NCBI GenBank assembly: GCA_900317015.1
Contig: ONFH01000252.1
Coordinates: forward strand, 1-13,759
Length of the DNA stretch: 13,759 nt
Origin: an uncultured Erysipelotrichaceae bacterium
GTDB lineage: Bacteria; Bacillota_I; Bacilli_A; Erysipelotrichales; Coprobacillaceae
Reading direction: 5' to 3'
The position numbers and the translations under genes were made by a program. Below the pieces are notes generated by a model, which was given only the letters and a program-made list of their open reading frames with translations, made no database searches and had not been told where the DNA came from. This document shows, one piece after another, positions 1 to 6,650 of the stretch (positions are counted from its first letter, which is position 1; every line of letters starts with the position of its first letter).

Positions 1-28
1 CCATAACGTTATGTTATTTCATTGTCAA
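1..28 (-). promoter_or_regulatory. Possible promoter with palindrome, firing out of the left edge
   Basis: On the minus strand a perfect -35 box TTGACA (23-28) is followed after 17 bases by TATGG at the window edge, which would be the first five bases of a -10 box. The would-be -10 sits in a perfect 12-base palindrome, CATAACGTTATG (2-13), as an operator might. The site lies just after the hisC terminator, so it could start a minus-strand gene to the left. The sixth base of the -10 and the gene itself are outside the window, so this is only a candidate. Confidence 0.4.
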
Positions 29-60
29 TCAAGGTGAAATGTGAAATTATGTTATTTTAT
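9..60. repeat. Pair of 14-base direct repeats downstream of hisC
   Basis: TTATGTTATTTCAT (9-22) and TTATGTTATTTTAT (47-60) match at 13 of 14 positions and start 38 bases apart. The first copy overlaps the possible outgoing promoter, so the pair could be regulator binding sites. The sequence is AT-rich and chance is a real alternative. Confidence 0.35.
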
Positions 61-65
61 GGTAT

Positions 66-92
66 GAAAAAAGGAGATGTGAAAATCTCCTT
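66..92 (-). terminator. Intrinsic terminator of hisC
   Basis: Perfect 8-bp stem (AAGGAGAT at 71-78 with ATCTCCTT at 85-92) and a 6-base loop, followed on the minus strand by a run of six T (67-72). The first stem arm includes the first two bases of the hisC stop codon, so the terminator begins inside the gene. Confidence 0.9.
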
Positions 93-1143
93 ACTTCACT
101 AATTCTTTCAGTGCTTCGATCAAGCGGTCCATCTGTTCATCCGTCCCGATCGTAATACGCATATAGTTATCAATTCGTGGCTGATCAAAGTAACGGACGA
201 TGATGCTTCTTTCTCTTAACTTATGGAAGAGTTCCTTAGCAGGCACTTTGGGATGCGTCACAAAGATAAAGTTGGCATAAGAATCCGTCATTTCAAAGCC
301 TAAGGCTTTAAGTTCTTCACATGTACGTGCTCTTGTCGCCATAACTTTCTTCGCATTGTCTTTAATATAATCACTATCTTCCACGCTCGCTAAGCCGATC
401 TTCTGTGCTAAGGCATCCACTGGATAAGAGTTGAATGAATTCTTCACATCATAAAGGTGTGAGATGATCTCCTTGCCCCCAAAGGCAGCCCCTAGACGGA
501 TCCCAGCCAAGCTTCTAAATTTAGAGAAGGTCTGCACGACGATCAAGTTCTCATACGTATTGACTAAGTCGATGACACTTTCCCCACCAAAGTCGATATA
601 CGCTTCATCGATGACGACTACACTGTCGGTATTATGTTTTAAAATATCTTCAATATCCTCATGTGATAATAAACAGCCCGTTGGCGCATTTGGATTTGGG
701 AAGATCACACCGGCGTTGTCTTTATAGTAGTCTTCCTTATTGATCGTAAAGTCTTCTTTTAAAGGCACTCTTTCATAGTCAATGTGATATAACTCACAGT
801 ACACCGGATAAAATGAATACGTAATATCTGGGAATAATAGCTTCTTTGCACCATTAAAGCATGTTAAGAAGATGATTGCTAAAACGGCATCAGAACCATT
901 TCCTAAATAGACCTGATCATCATTTAAACCATGATAGGAAGCAAGAGCATGACGTAAGTCTTCTCCATCAGGATTTGGGTATAGATTTAAGATCCCGCTA
1001 TCGAAGGCTTTGATCGCCTCCTGGACCTTTTCCCCCGGACCATAAGGATTCTCATTCGTATTTAATTTAACGAGGTTGCGCATCTTTGGCTGCTCCCCAG
1101 CCACATAAGGTTCAACCTTTCTTAAGTTCTCTCTCCAGCTCAT
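91..1143 (-). CDS. hisC: Histidinol-phosphate aminotransferase (PLP-dependent, fold type I)
   Basis: A 350-aa class I/II aminotransferase of the HisC subgroup, which moves an amino group between glutamate and imidazole acetol phosphate in histidine synthesis, using pyridoxal phosphate in the cytoplasm. Visible marks are NTNENPYGPG near the N-terminus (28-37), PNPNAPTG (149-156), the D179-E-A-Y182 cofactor-binding segment, and TFSKFRSLAGIRLG with the PLP lysine at K208. Length is normal for the family. The start is fixed by AGGAGG (1149-1154) five bases before the ATG. It stands alone, with its own promoter and terminator and no other his genes in view. Such orphan HisC proteins may instead, or also, transaminate phenylpyruvate or hydroxyphenylpyruvate, so substrate choice is less certain than the fold. 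Confidence 0.88.
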   Translation of the reverse strand: MSWRENLRKVEPYVAGEQPKMRNLVKLNTNENPYGPGEKVQEAIKAFDSGILNLYPNPDGEDLRHALASYHGLNDDQVYLGNGSDAVLAIIFLTCFNGAKKLLFPDITYSFYPVYCELYHIDYERVPLKEDFTINKEDYYKDNAGVIFPNPNAPTGCLLSHEDIEDILKHNTDSVVVIDEAYIDFGGESVIDLVNTYENLIVVQTFSKFRSLAGIRLGAAFGGKEIISHLYDVKNSFNSYPVDALAQKIGLASVEDSDYIKDNAKKVMATRARTCEELKALGFEMTDSYANFIFVTHPKVPAKELFHKLRERSIIVRYFDQPRIDNYMRITIGTDEQMDRLIEALKELVK

Positions 1144-1218
1144 AATAGCCTCCTATATTTGTATTTTTTAGAAATTCACAGACAGTTCTTTGTCTTATTT
1201 TAATTTTCTATGCATCTC

Positions 1219-1247
1219 ATTATAGTGTGAACGATTCTTTCTGTAAA
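1219..1247 (-). promoter_or_regulatory. Promoter of hisC
   Basis: On the minus strand TTTACA (-35, 1242-1247), a 17-base spacer and a perfect TATAAT (-10, 1219-1224). Transcription would start near 1212, giving a leader of about 70 bases, too short for a T-box. The -35 lies inside the T-rich tail of the terminator of the preceding gene. Confidence 0.75.
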
Positions 1248-1272
1248 GAAAAGACTGTACAAAACTGTACAG
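1245..1272 (-). terminator. Probable terminator of the LytTR-regulator gene
   Basis: A 7-bp stem, CTGTACA (1255-1261) with TGTACAG (1266-1272), a 4-base loop, and on the minus strand the tail TCTTTTCTTT. It begins six bases after the LytTR stop codon. The stem is short and the T tract interrupted, so termination may be partial. The same bases are a TGTACA-N4-TGTACA operator-like repeat beside the hisC -35. Confidence 0.6.
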
Positions 1273-1278
1273 CCATGA

Positions 1279-2061
1279 TCATTTTGATTTTGTTAAAGCT
1301 TGGACGACCTCATGAACATTTTTCGCAGAGACGGGGACACGTTCCCCAGAATATAGTTCCAGATAGTTCTTACCGATCAGCTTCACGCTTTCTTTTTTTA
1401 TCACATAACTGCGATGGACCTGTAAGAAATGATCATCTAAGCATTTCAGAAATTCTTTCCAGCGCATACGCGCACGAATCGTCTCATCAAGGGTATGAAT
1501 GATCGTCTCATGGCCTTCCGCCTTCGCATATTCAATGGCACTCAAGGAAAGAAAACGAATATGACGTTGATCATCTTTAATACTGATCAGATCCTCTCTA
1601 TCTTCTTGTGGAGCCGATCCATTTTGCTGAAGCTCGCTAGGCTTGACGACATCAAAGGCATGCGCATAAGGATGCGGAATCGAATAATGCACATGACAGA
1701 TCTTTAACTGATCTTTTTTCAACTGCCAGACAAGCGTCAACGATTGTTCCACATAATGAAGCTTTCCATCCTTCGTCGCTATACTGACCACGAAGTGTCC
1801 CACGATCACACATGTGTGGAGCTCATTGACGATGGGATAAATTTCCTGATTCGTCACATTATCGATGAAACATCTGCCAGAAAGGAATTTAATTGTCTCA
1901 TAGACCTGTTCTTTTGTATGATAAAATTCTCCATCCAAAGGACCAATGGCCACGACATCATCGTCGAGATAATCACTGATCATCTCTACCTGACCCTTCC
2001 AGAACGCTTTAATGATCGTTCTTGTAGCCATCATCGCCTGATTCAAATACGCTTTTTTCAT
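1279..2061 (-). CDS. NTF2/SnoaL-like domain fused to a LytTR DNA-binding domain
   Basis: A 260-aa probable transcription regulator. Residues ~8-130 look like an NTF2/SnoaL-like alpha+beta cone domain: helix with AFWKGQVEMISDYLDDDVVAIGP, then strands including VIVGHFVVSI and SLTLVWQL. Residues ~165-257 are a LytTR domain (HIRFLSLSAIEYAKAEGHET, then HFLQVHRSYVIKKESVK, and VPVSAKNVHEVVQAL at the end), which in AgrA, LytR and VirR binds direct repeats. There is no receiver domain and no membrane segment, so input is probably a small molecule or protein bound in the NTF2-like pocket; that is inference. The Shine-Dalgarno match before the ATG at 2061 is weak; Met10 and Met11 are alternative starts. 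It has its own promoter, and hisC follows with a separate promoter. Its targets are unknown. Confidence 0.8.
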   Translation of the reverse strand: MKKAYLNQAMMATRTIIKAFWKGQVEMISDYLDDDVVAIGPLDGEFYHTKEQVYETIKFLSGRCFIDNVTNQEIYPIVNELHTCVIVGHFVVSIATKDGKLHYVEQSLTLVWQLKKDQLKICHVHYSIPHPYAHAFDVVKPSELQQNGSAPQEDREDLISIKDDQRHIRFLSLSAIEYAKAEGHETIIHTLDETIRARMRWKEFLKCLDDHFLQVHRSYVIKKESVKLIGKNYLELYSGERVPVSAKNVHEVVQALTKSK

Positions 2062-2097
2062 TCCATTTCAACCACTCTTCATGCATTGTCTATGTCT

Positions 2098-2126
2098 ATT
2101 TTAGTAAGGTTAGAGAAATGAAACAA
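2098..2126 (-). promoter_or_regulatory. Probable promoter of the LytTR-regulator gene
   Basis: On the minus strand TTGTTT (2121-2126), a 17-base spacer and TAAAAT (2098-2103), placed 37 bases upstream of the ATG. Spacing is ideal, but the -35 matches only moderately. Confidence 0.5.
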
Positions 2127-2131
2127 GGGTT

Positions 2132-2150
2132 ATTTTCAAATAATGAAAAT
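2132..2150 (-). other. AT-rich inverted repeat after the lipoprotein gene
   Basis: ATTTTCA (2132-2138) and TGAAAAT (2144-2150) form a perfect 7-bp stem directly after the lipoprotein stop codon. It has no G+C core and no following T run, so it is at best a weak terminator or a 3'-end processing site. Confidence 0.3.
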
Positions 2151-2665
2151 TACGAAACAGAATAATAATCTTTCATGAAGGATTTAAATTCAGAAACAAA
2201 CGCTTTTTGCTTCTTGATCTGTTTGGCACGATCTTTAATTTCATAATAGTCTTCATCAAGATATGTATACTGTTTGCCGATCTTACCATTGGTAATGACT
2301 TCTAATGTCGGTGTCCAATCAAATTTAAATGTCTTAGAAAGATTCTTATAGAAATTCTTTTCTTCATTTGTCGCATTCTTTTTACGGGATGCATCACGAT
2401 AGGCCTTGATATTTAAATAGTAGACGCCTTGATCCTTATGATTTTTTAAATAGTCCTTAAGGATCGGCTCAAACGCCATACAATCCCCACAGTCGGGCCG
2501 ACCGATGTAAAGAATGAATGAGACATCCTTATTCATATTGGCTTTCAGATCTTTATAAGAAATCTCCTTCACACCTGTCAGTTTTAAACGTGTTGTCTTT
2601 TCATTTGTCGTACTGCTACAGCCGACTAAAAAAATACAAAGTAAAGCAATTAACAGTTTTTTCAT
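2150..2665 (-). CDS. Thioredoxin-like lipoprotein
   Basis: A 171-aa exported lipoprotein. Residues 1-16 are a lipoprotein signal (MKKLL, hydrophobic core, lipobox LVGC with Cys16). After a short Ser/Thr linker comes a thioredoxin-like fold with the strand VSFILYIGRPDCGDC, carrying the redox pair C59-G-D-C62, and WTPTLEVI, where P119 fits the cis-proline next to the active site. It would be anchored to the outer face of the membrane as a disulfide reductase or oxidase. It resembles the bacteriocin-transport-accessory type of thioredoxin-like proteins, but no bacteriocin genes are nearby, so no substrate is proposed. AAAGGAAG six bases before the ATG supports the start. It lies 71 bases after gpmI, behind the gpmI terminator. 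Confidence 0.8.
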   Translation of the reverse strand: MKKLLIALLCIFLVGCSSTTNEKTTRLKLTGVKEISYKDLKANMNKDVSFILYIGRPDCGDCMAFEPILKDYLKNHKDQGVYYLNIKAYRDASRKKNATNEEKNFYKNLSKTFKFDWTPTLEVITNGKIGKQYTYLDEDYYEIKDRAKQIKKQKAFVSEFKSFMKDYYSVS

Positions 2666-2684
2666 AACGAACTTCCTTTCTATG

Positions 2685-2717
2685 AAAAAAAGTCCATGCA
2701 GTGGGCACAGACTTTTT
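2685..2717 (-). terminator. Intrinsic terminator of gpmI
   Basis: A 13-bp stem (2687-2699 with 2705-2717) around a 5-base loop, followed on the minus strand by a T run (2685-2691). Two positions in the stem pair only as G-U in the minus-strand RNA and would be mismatches on the plus strand, which fixes the orientation. The T run ends about ten bases before the ribosome binding site of the lipoprotein gene. Confidence 0.8.
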
Positions 2718-2736
2718 ATTTCATTTTTTCAAATGA

Positions 2737-4284
2737 TTACTGGAAGCAAGATGGATCATTTTCAATTAAGACGTCGCCATCCATTTCTGGAGGAACTGGC
2801 TGTCCTAATAATGTTAAGATCGTTGGTGCTAAATCACCAAGCTTGCCGCCTTCTTTTAATGCGATATGTGAGTTAGTCACGATGAGAGGTACGTCATTTG
2901 TCGTATGAGCTGTAAATGGATTACCATCTTCGTCTAATTCACGTTCTGCATTACCATGGTCAGCTGTAATGAGCATTGTACCACCCATTGAAGCGACCTT
3001 GTCATAAACATCGCCAACGCATTCGTCAACTGTTTCAACGGCGGAGATGGCTGCTGGAATAATACCAGTATGACCAACCATGTCGCAGTTTGCGAAGTTC
3101 ACGATGACAACATCAAATTCACCAGAATCTAATTCTTCAATTAATTTATCTCTTACTAAGTAAGCTGACATTTCTGGCTGTAAGTCATATGTTGCAACCT
3201 TTGGAGAATTGATCAAATCACGTTTTGCACCCTTGATTTCCTTATCGACACCACCATCGAAGAAGAATGTTACATGGGCATATTTTTCAGTTTCGGCAAT
3301 TCTTAACTGAGTTAAACCGCGTTCTGATAAATAATCACCTAATGTGTTATGTAATTCAACAGGTTTGAAAGCAACATGGCCCTTAACGCTGTCGGCATAA
3401 TGCATCATACATACGAAATAGATGTTATTTAATTTAACTTCAGGTACATAGCCCTTATCTTCATAGAATGTTGGGTTTGTAATTAATGTAGCAATCTGAA
3501 TTGCACGGTCAGGTCTGAAGTTTGCGAAAATAACGGCATCGTTGTCTTCAACGTTACCATCGATGGCACTATTATAGCCTGGAACAACGAATTCATCGTA
3601 AACTTCTTCTTTATAAGAATCTTCCACAAACTGAACTGGGTCTGTGAAATCTTTACCTTTCTTACAAACGATGGCATTGTAAGCAAGATCCATACGTTCG
3701 AATCTCTTATCACGGTCCATTGCATAGTAACGACCAGAAACTGAAGCGATTTCGCCACAGCCGATTTCATCGATCTTAGCCTGTAAATCTTTGATGAAGC
3801 CAACACCTGAATCAGGAGCGACATCACGGCCGTCTAAGAAAGCATGAATGTAAACTTTTTCAACTCTTTCACGACGAGCCAATTTTAATAAAGCATAGAT
3901 ATGATCGATTGAAGAATGTACACCACCTGTTGATAATAAACCAAAGATGTGAAGCTTGCTGTTATTCTGCTTAGCATGCTTGATTGCAGCTAAGAATTCT
4001 TCATTATCATAGAATGTACCATCTTTAACAGCCTTGTTGATTAAAGTTAATGACTGGTAAACAACACGACCAGCACCAATGTTCATATGACCAACTTCTG
4101 AGTTACCCATCTGTCCTTCTGGTAAACCAACGGCATTGCCAGAAGCATGAATTGTCGTTGTTGGATACATTGCCATTAAATCATCTAAGTTTGGTGTATT
4201 TGCTAACTTGACAGCGTTGCCATCAACACGGTCAGTTAATCCGTAACCATCCATAATGCATAATACTATAGGTCTTTTTTTCAT
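2737..4284 (-). CDS. gpmI: 2,3-bisphosphoglycerate-independent phosphoglycerate mutase
   Basis: A 515-aa cofactor-independent phosphoglycerate mutase that interconverts 3- and 2-phosphoglycerate in glycolysis through a phosphoserine on a two-manganese centre. It belongs to the alkaline-phosphatase superfamily. Marks are IMDGYGL with metal ligand D12, the catalytic serine in GNSEVGHMNIGAGR (S62), RGDG-type mutase-domain segments such as IHAFLDGRDVAP, and C-terminal metal ligands in FANCDMVGHTG and ITADHGNAE. Length is full for the family. GGAGG nine bases before the ATG sets the start. No gap, pgk, tpiA or eno lies beside it, so it is detached from the glycolytic operon common in Bacillota. 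Its own promoter and terminator make it a transcription unit, with possible read-through into the lipoprotein gene. Confidence 0.97.
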   Translation of the reverse strand: MKKRPIVLCIMDGYGLTDRVDGNAVKLANTPNLDDLMAMYPTTTIHASGNAVGLPEGQMGNSEVGHMNIGAGRVVYQSLTLINKAVKDGTFYDNEEFLAAIKHAKQNNSKLHIFGLLSTGGVHSSIDHIYALLKLARRERVEKVYIHAFLDGRDVAPDSGVGFIKDLQAKIDEIGCGEIASVSGRYYAMDRDKRFERMDLAYNAIVCKKGKDFTDPVQFVEDSYKEEVYDEFVVPGYNSAIDGNVEDNDAVIFANFRPDRAIQIATLITNPTFYEDKGYVPEVKLNNIYFVCMMHYADSVKGHVAFKPVELHNTLGDYLSERGLTQLRIAETEKYAHVTFFFDGGVDKEIKGAKRDLINSPKVATYDLQPEMSAYLVRDKLIEELDSGEFDVVIVNFANCDMVGHTGIIPAAISAVETVDECVGDVYDKVASMGGTMLITADHGNAERELDEDGNPFTAHTTNDVPLIVTNSHIALKEGGKLGDLAPTILTLLGQPVPPEMDGDVLIENDPSCFQ

Positions 4285-4311
4285 TATTTTAATCCTCCAT
4301 TTGACATCAAA

Positions 4312-4340
4312 ATCATAGCATTATTAAACACCATTTTCAA
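4312..4340 (-). promoter_or_regulatory. Promoter of gpmI
   Basis: On the minus strand TTGAAA (-35, 4335-4340), a 17-base spacer and TATGAT (-10, 4312-4317), 27 bases before the ATG. It occupies the gap after the upstream 148-aa gene, for which no clear terminator is visible. Confidence 0.7.
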
Positions 4341-4353
4341 CCTTTAGGCCCAT

Positions 4354-4800
4354 TTAAGAACGCCCTTTCTTCTTAAAGCGCTTTCCTTGAAATGGAATTT
4401 CTGCCTTCTCATTTTCATCAATGATCTGATGACCATATTTGATCAGTTTTGGCAGATTCACGTTCTCTTTCCCACGCTGAGAATAAACGACGATCCGGTG
4501 TTCAAAGTATTCGAAGCGATTAGAATGAATGATGCTGTTAATATCATTATGGATCTCTTCATCATAATCTATCAGATTATTTTCATGCATCTTTCGAATC
4601 AGCACACAGTAAGAAGCCAGTCCTAATTCTAGGTGTAAGATCGTACGGATCCGGTCTTTCCTTAGAATATGTTCTGGAATGATTCCCTCCTGGTCATCAA
4701 GCTGGTGCAGGCGATTTAAGATGATCTCCACATTTGTCAGCGAATCTTTCAACGTGTCTAAATAGCAGAGCTGTTTGACTTCCTTCAAATTCACGTACAT
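4354..4800 (-). CDS. Conserved-looking protein of unknown function, 148 aa
   Basis: I do not recognise this protein. It is soluble, predicted largely helical, with no signal peptide or membrane segment. The middle is rich in His, Ile, Glu and Asn (for example DEEIHNDINSIIHSNR), and the C-terminus ends in a basic tail, FKKKGRS, that could touch nucleic acid. ATG at 4798-4800 is preferred, since a GTG at 4801-4803 overlaps the AAGGAG ribosome binding site (4803-4808) and could not use it. The gene sits alone between ftsX and gpmI with its own promoter, whose start point would lie only about ten bases before the ATG. Good ribosome binding site, promoter and an intact frame support that it is real; its function is open. 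Confidence 0.7.
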   Translation of the reverse strand: MYVNLKEVKQLCYLDTLKDSLTNVEIILNRLHQLDDQEGIIPEHILRKDRIRTILHLELGLASYCVLIRKMHENNLIDYDEEIHNDINSIIHSNRFEYFEHRIVVYSQRGKENVNLPKLIKYGHQIIDENEKAEIPFQGKRFKKKGRS

Positions 4801-4815
4801 CACTCCTTCTCTTTT

Positions 4816-4844
4816 ATTATAGGGAAACAGAGTGAATGAAACAA
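4816..4844 (-). promoter_or_regulatory. Promoter of the 148-aa unknown gene
   Basis: On the minus strand TTGTTT (-35, 4839-4844), a 17-base spacer and perfect TATAAT (-10, 4816-4821). The predicted start near 4809 leaves a leader of about ten bases, just enough for the ribosome binding site. Confidence 0.7.
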
Positions 4845-4874
4845 AACATTTAAGCCATCTTTAAAAAATAGTAC

Positions 4875-4898
4875 GAAAAAACAGCCCGTAGGCTGTTT
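4875..4898 (-). terminator. Intrinsic terminator of ftsEX
   Basis: Perfect 8-bp stem AAACAGCC (4879-4886) with GGCTGTTT (4891-4898), tetraloop, and a T run on the minus strand. The stem starts at the base right after the ftsX stop codon. Confidence 0.92.
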
Positions 4899-5807
4899 CT
4901 AAAACTTCAAGAATCTTCGTACTGAGAAGAATGAGCCAATCAAACCAACGACGCATCCTAATAAAATCAAGATGCCGCTTAATTGCCAAATAAATGGGAA
5001 TGGCTGTTCTAAGACCATCACGGATGAACTCAGCACTTTGGAGAACTGACCATAGGCGAAAGAATACCCATAGTACAAAGCAATAATTGGTAAGATCGAT
5101 CCAAACAGACCAATGAAGACCCCTTCGATCATAAATGGTAAACGAATGTACCAGTTAGAGGCACCAACCATACGCATGATCGCAATTTCTGTTGAACGCG
5201 ATGTGATTGCCATTTTGATCGTATTCGCAATCATAAAGAGAACAACGACAGTTAAGGCAATCGCAAAGATGGCACCGCCATTTCGCACATGCTCTAACAG
5301 ATTGATCATATCCTGCGTTGAAGAGCCACCATATGTCACTTCATTGACATTGGCAAGATTTTCAATCTCTTTAGCAACTTTGTCGATATTTTTTGCATCC
5401 TTCACTTCGACGGCATAAGCGTCACCTAAAGGATTGTTTTTCTTATAAGATTCAAATAATTTCTTATTTTCGGCAGTCTGTGATTCAATCAATTTCTGTA
5501 ATTCCTGTTCCTTAGAGGAATACGTCACTTTCTTGACCCCATCGATCATATTGATCTGTTCACCGATCTTCTTCGCCTGTTTCGTCGTTGCTTCACGATC
5601 GACTTTGACATAGATCGTTAAGCTGTTTTCGATACTTAATGTAATATCATTGACGTTGATGGCAATGATGGCCAAGACCGCAATCAACAGTAAAGTGATC
5701 GTGACCGCAAAGATAGATGAAATCGACATGACACCATTACGCCAGATATTTTGTAAAGCTGTCTTACAGTGGTTAGGCAGATTACGAATTGAACTAATAA
5801 ATTCCAT
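4899..5807 (-). CDS. ftsX: Cell division protein FtsX (ABC transporter-like permease)
   Basis: A 302-aa integral membrane partner of FtsE. FtsEX does not transport; ATP hydrolysis is transmitted through FtsX to activate peptidoglycan hydrolases outside the cell (CwlO in Bacillus subtilis, PcsB in streptococci). Four membrane segments are visible: ~31-52, ~178-200, ~225-247 and ~273-295. The large outside loop (~53-177) carries the hydrolase-contact domain, and the EIAIMRMVGAS segment (207-217) after TM2 fits the FtsE coupling region. Length and topology are typical. The start is supported by AGGGGGA seven bases upstream. It lies 11 bases after ftsE, in one operon, and ends at a TAG inside the edge of the terminator. 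No matching hydrolase gene is in the window. Confidence 0.95.
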   Translation of the reverse strand: MEFISSIRNLPNHCKTALQNIWRNGVMSISSIFAVTITLLLIAVLAIIAINVNDITLSIENSLTIYVKVDREATTKQAKKIGEQINMIDGVKKVTYSSKEQELQKLIESQTAENKKLFESYKKNNPLGDAYAVEVKDAKNIDKVAKEIENLANVNEVTYGGSSTQDMINLLEHVRNGGAIFAIALTVVVLFMIANTIKMAITSRSTEIAIMRMVGASNWYIRLPFMIEGVFIGLFGSILPIIALYYGYSFAYGQFSKVLSSSVMVLEQPFPFIWQLSGILILLGCVVGLIGSFFSVRRFLKF

Positions 5808-5818
5808 ACGCTTTCCCC

Positions 5819-6532
5819 CTATCCTTCATACTGTGTCAGTGGTGATTCTACATCTTCATAGCCACCAAGGCTTGAATCAGCACGCACACAGCCATCTTCA
5901 ATTAAGATCGTACGTTTACGATGCGACTGCACGATGATCTTATCATGCGTAACGACGATGACCGTCGTTCCATTAATTTCATTAATTCTTTCAAGTAATT
6001 CAATAATACCTTCAGAAGTATCAGGGTCCAAGTTTCCTGTCGGTTCATCGGCAATCAGCACCTTTGGCGAGTTCACAATGGCACGGGCAATCGCCACACG
6101 CTGCTGCTGGCCACCAGATAACTCCTTAGGGAAAGCATTCGCCTTATCTTCAAGACCGACTAACTCTAAGACCTTACGAACACGATTACGGATCTTACGT
6201 TTTGGTGTATCTGTGACCTGTAAGGCAAAGGCCACGTTTTCAAAAACTGTCTTTTTCGGAAGCAGACGGTAGTTCTGGAAGACGACACCAATTTTGCGGC
6301 GGAAATAAGGAACTTTACGATCCTTGATCTTAGCCACATTCGTGCCATCTACGATGACGCGTCCCGTGGTTGGTTTGATTTCTCGATAAAGCAGTTTGAT
6401 CAACGTTGATTTTCCCGCCCCAGTAGGTCCGATCACATAAACGAACTCGCCTGGGCCGATGCTTAAATTCACGTCATTTAATGCACGGACACCGGTCTTA
6501 TAGACCATTGTCACGCCTTCAAGTTTTATCAT
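5819..6532 (-). CDS. ftsE: Cell division ATP-binding protein FtsE
   Basis: A 237-aa ABC ATPase that drives FtsX. All motifs are intact: Walker A GPTGAGKST (35-43, K41), Q-loop Q86, signature LSGGQQQR (138-145), Walker B VLIADEP (158-164, catalytic E163) and H-loop H196. The opening MIKLEGVTMVYKTGVRALND is typical of FtsE. I place the start at ATG 6530-6532: the AGGAG at 6543-6547 is ten bases from it, whereas an in-frame GTG three codons earlier (6539-6541) is only one base from the same ribosome binding site. A C-terminal tail after IEDG (~213-237) is acidic and somewhat longer than the minimal family. ftsX follows after 11 bases. Confidence 0.95.
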   Translation of the reverse strand: MIKLEGVTMVYKTGVRALNDVNLSIGPGEFVYVIGPTGAGKSTLIKLLYREIKPTTGRVIVDGTNVAKIKDRKVPYFRRKIGVVFQNYRLLPKKTVFENVAFALQVTDTPKRKIRNRVRKVLELVGLEDKANAFPKELSGGQQQRVAIARAIVNSPKVLIADEPTGNLDPDTSEGIIELLERINEINGTTVIVVTHDKIIVQSHRKRTILIEDGCVRADSSLGGYEDVESPLTQYEG

Positions 6533-6554
6533 TTCATTCACGCTCCTAGTCTGA

Positions 6555-6565
6555 ATTATAGCATA
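6555..6565 (-). promoter_or_regulatory. Extended -10 promoter of ftsEX
   Basis: On the minus strand TATGCTATAAT: a perfect -10 (6555-6560) with the TGn extension (6561-6563). No good -35 stands 16-18 bases upstream, as expected for an extended -10 promoter. The leader would be about 20 bases. Confidence 0.6.
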
Positions 6566-6603
6566 CTATACCTTAATTATAATATTTATTTATAAAAAGT
6601 GGG

Positions 6604-6616
6604 TTCACATTGTGAA
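6604..6616. promoter_or_regulatory. 13-base palindrome between the divergent ftsE and zinc-ribbon genes
   Basis: TTCACA-T-TGTGAA is a perfect inverted repeat of 6 bases per arm around one base. It covers the -35 position of the zinc-ribbon promoter, so it is a candidate operator. No regulator can be assigned. Confidence 0.4.
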
Positions 6617-6633
6617 AGATGGTATGCTAGACT
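6604..6633 (+). promoter_or_regulatory. Probable promoter of the zinc-ribbon gene
   Basis: TTCACA (6604-6609), an 18-base spacer, and TAGACT (6628-6633) preceded by the extended element TATGC. The -10 is a poor match but the TG extension helps. The leader would be ~10 bases. Confidence 0.4.
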
Positions 6634-6650
6634 AAACAAGAGGTGAGAAT

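Noticed and set aside
1144..1218. T-box or other riboswitch in the hisC leader
   Set aside because: The predicted leader is about 70 bases with no strong hairpin or terminator before the gene, too short for a T-box.
1495..2121. Plus-strand frames opposite the LytTR-regulator gene
   Set aside because: No ribosome binding sites, no domain-like sequence, and they overlap a clear two-domain protein on the minus strand.
3483..3827. 114-codon open frame on the minus strand inside gpmI
   Set aside because: It is an out-of-frame shadow within a fully conserved enzyme gene and has no recognisable protein features.
6533..6541. FtsE starting at GTG 6541
   Set aside because: The AGGAG site is one base from this GTG, too close to be used; the family start MIKL matches the ATG at 6532.
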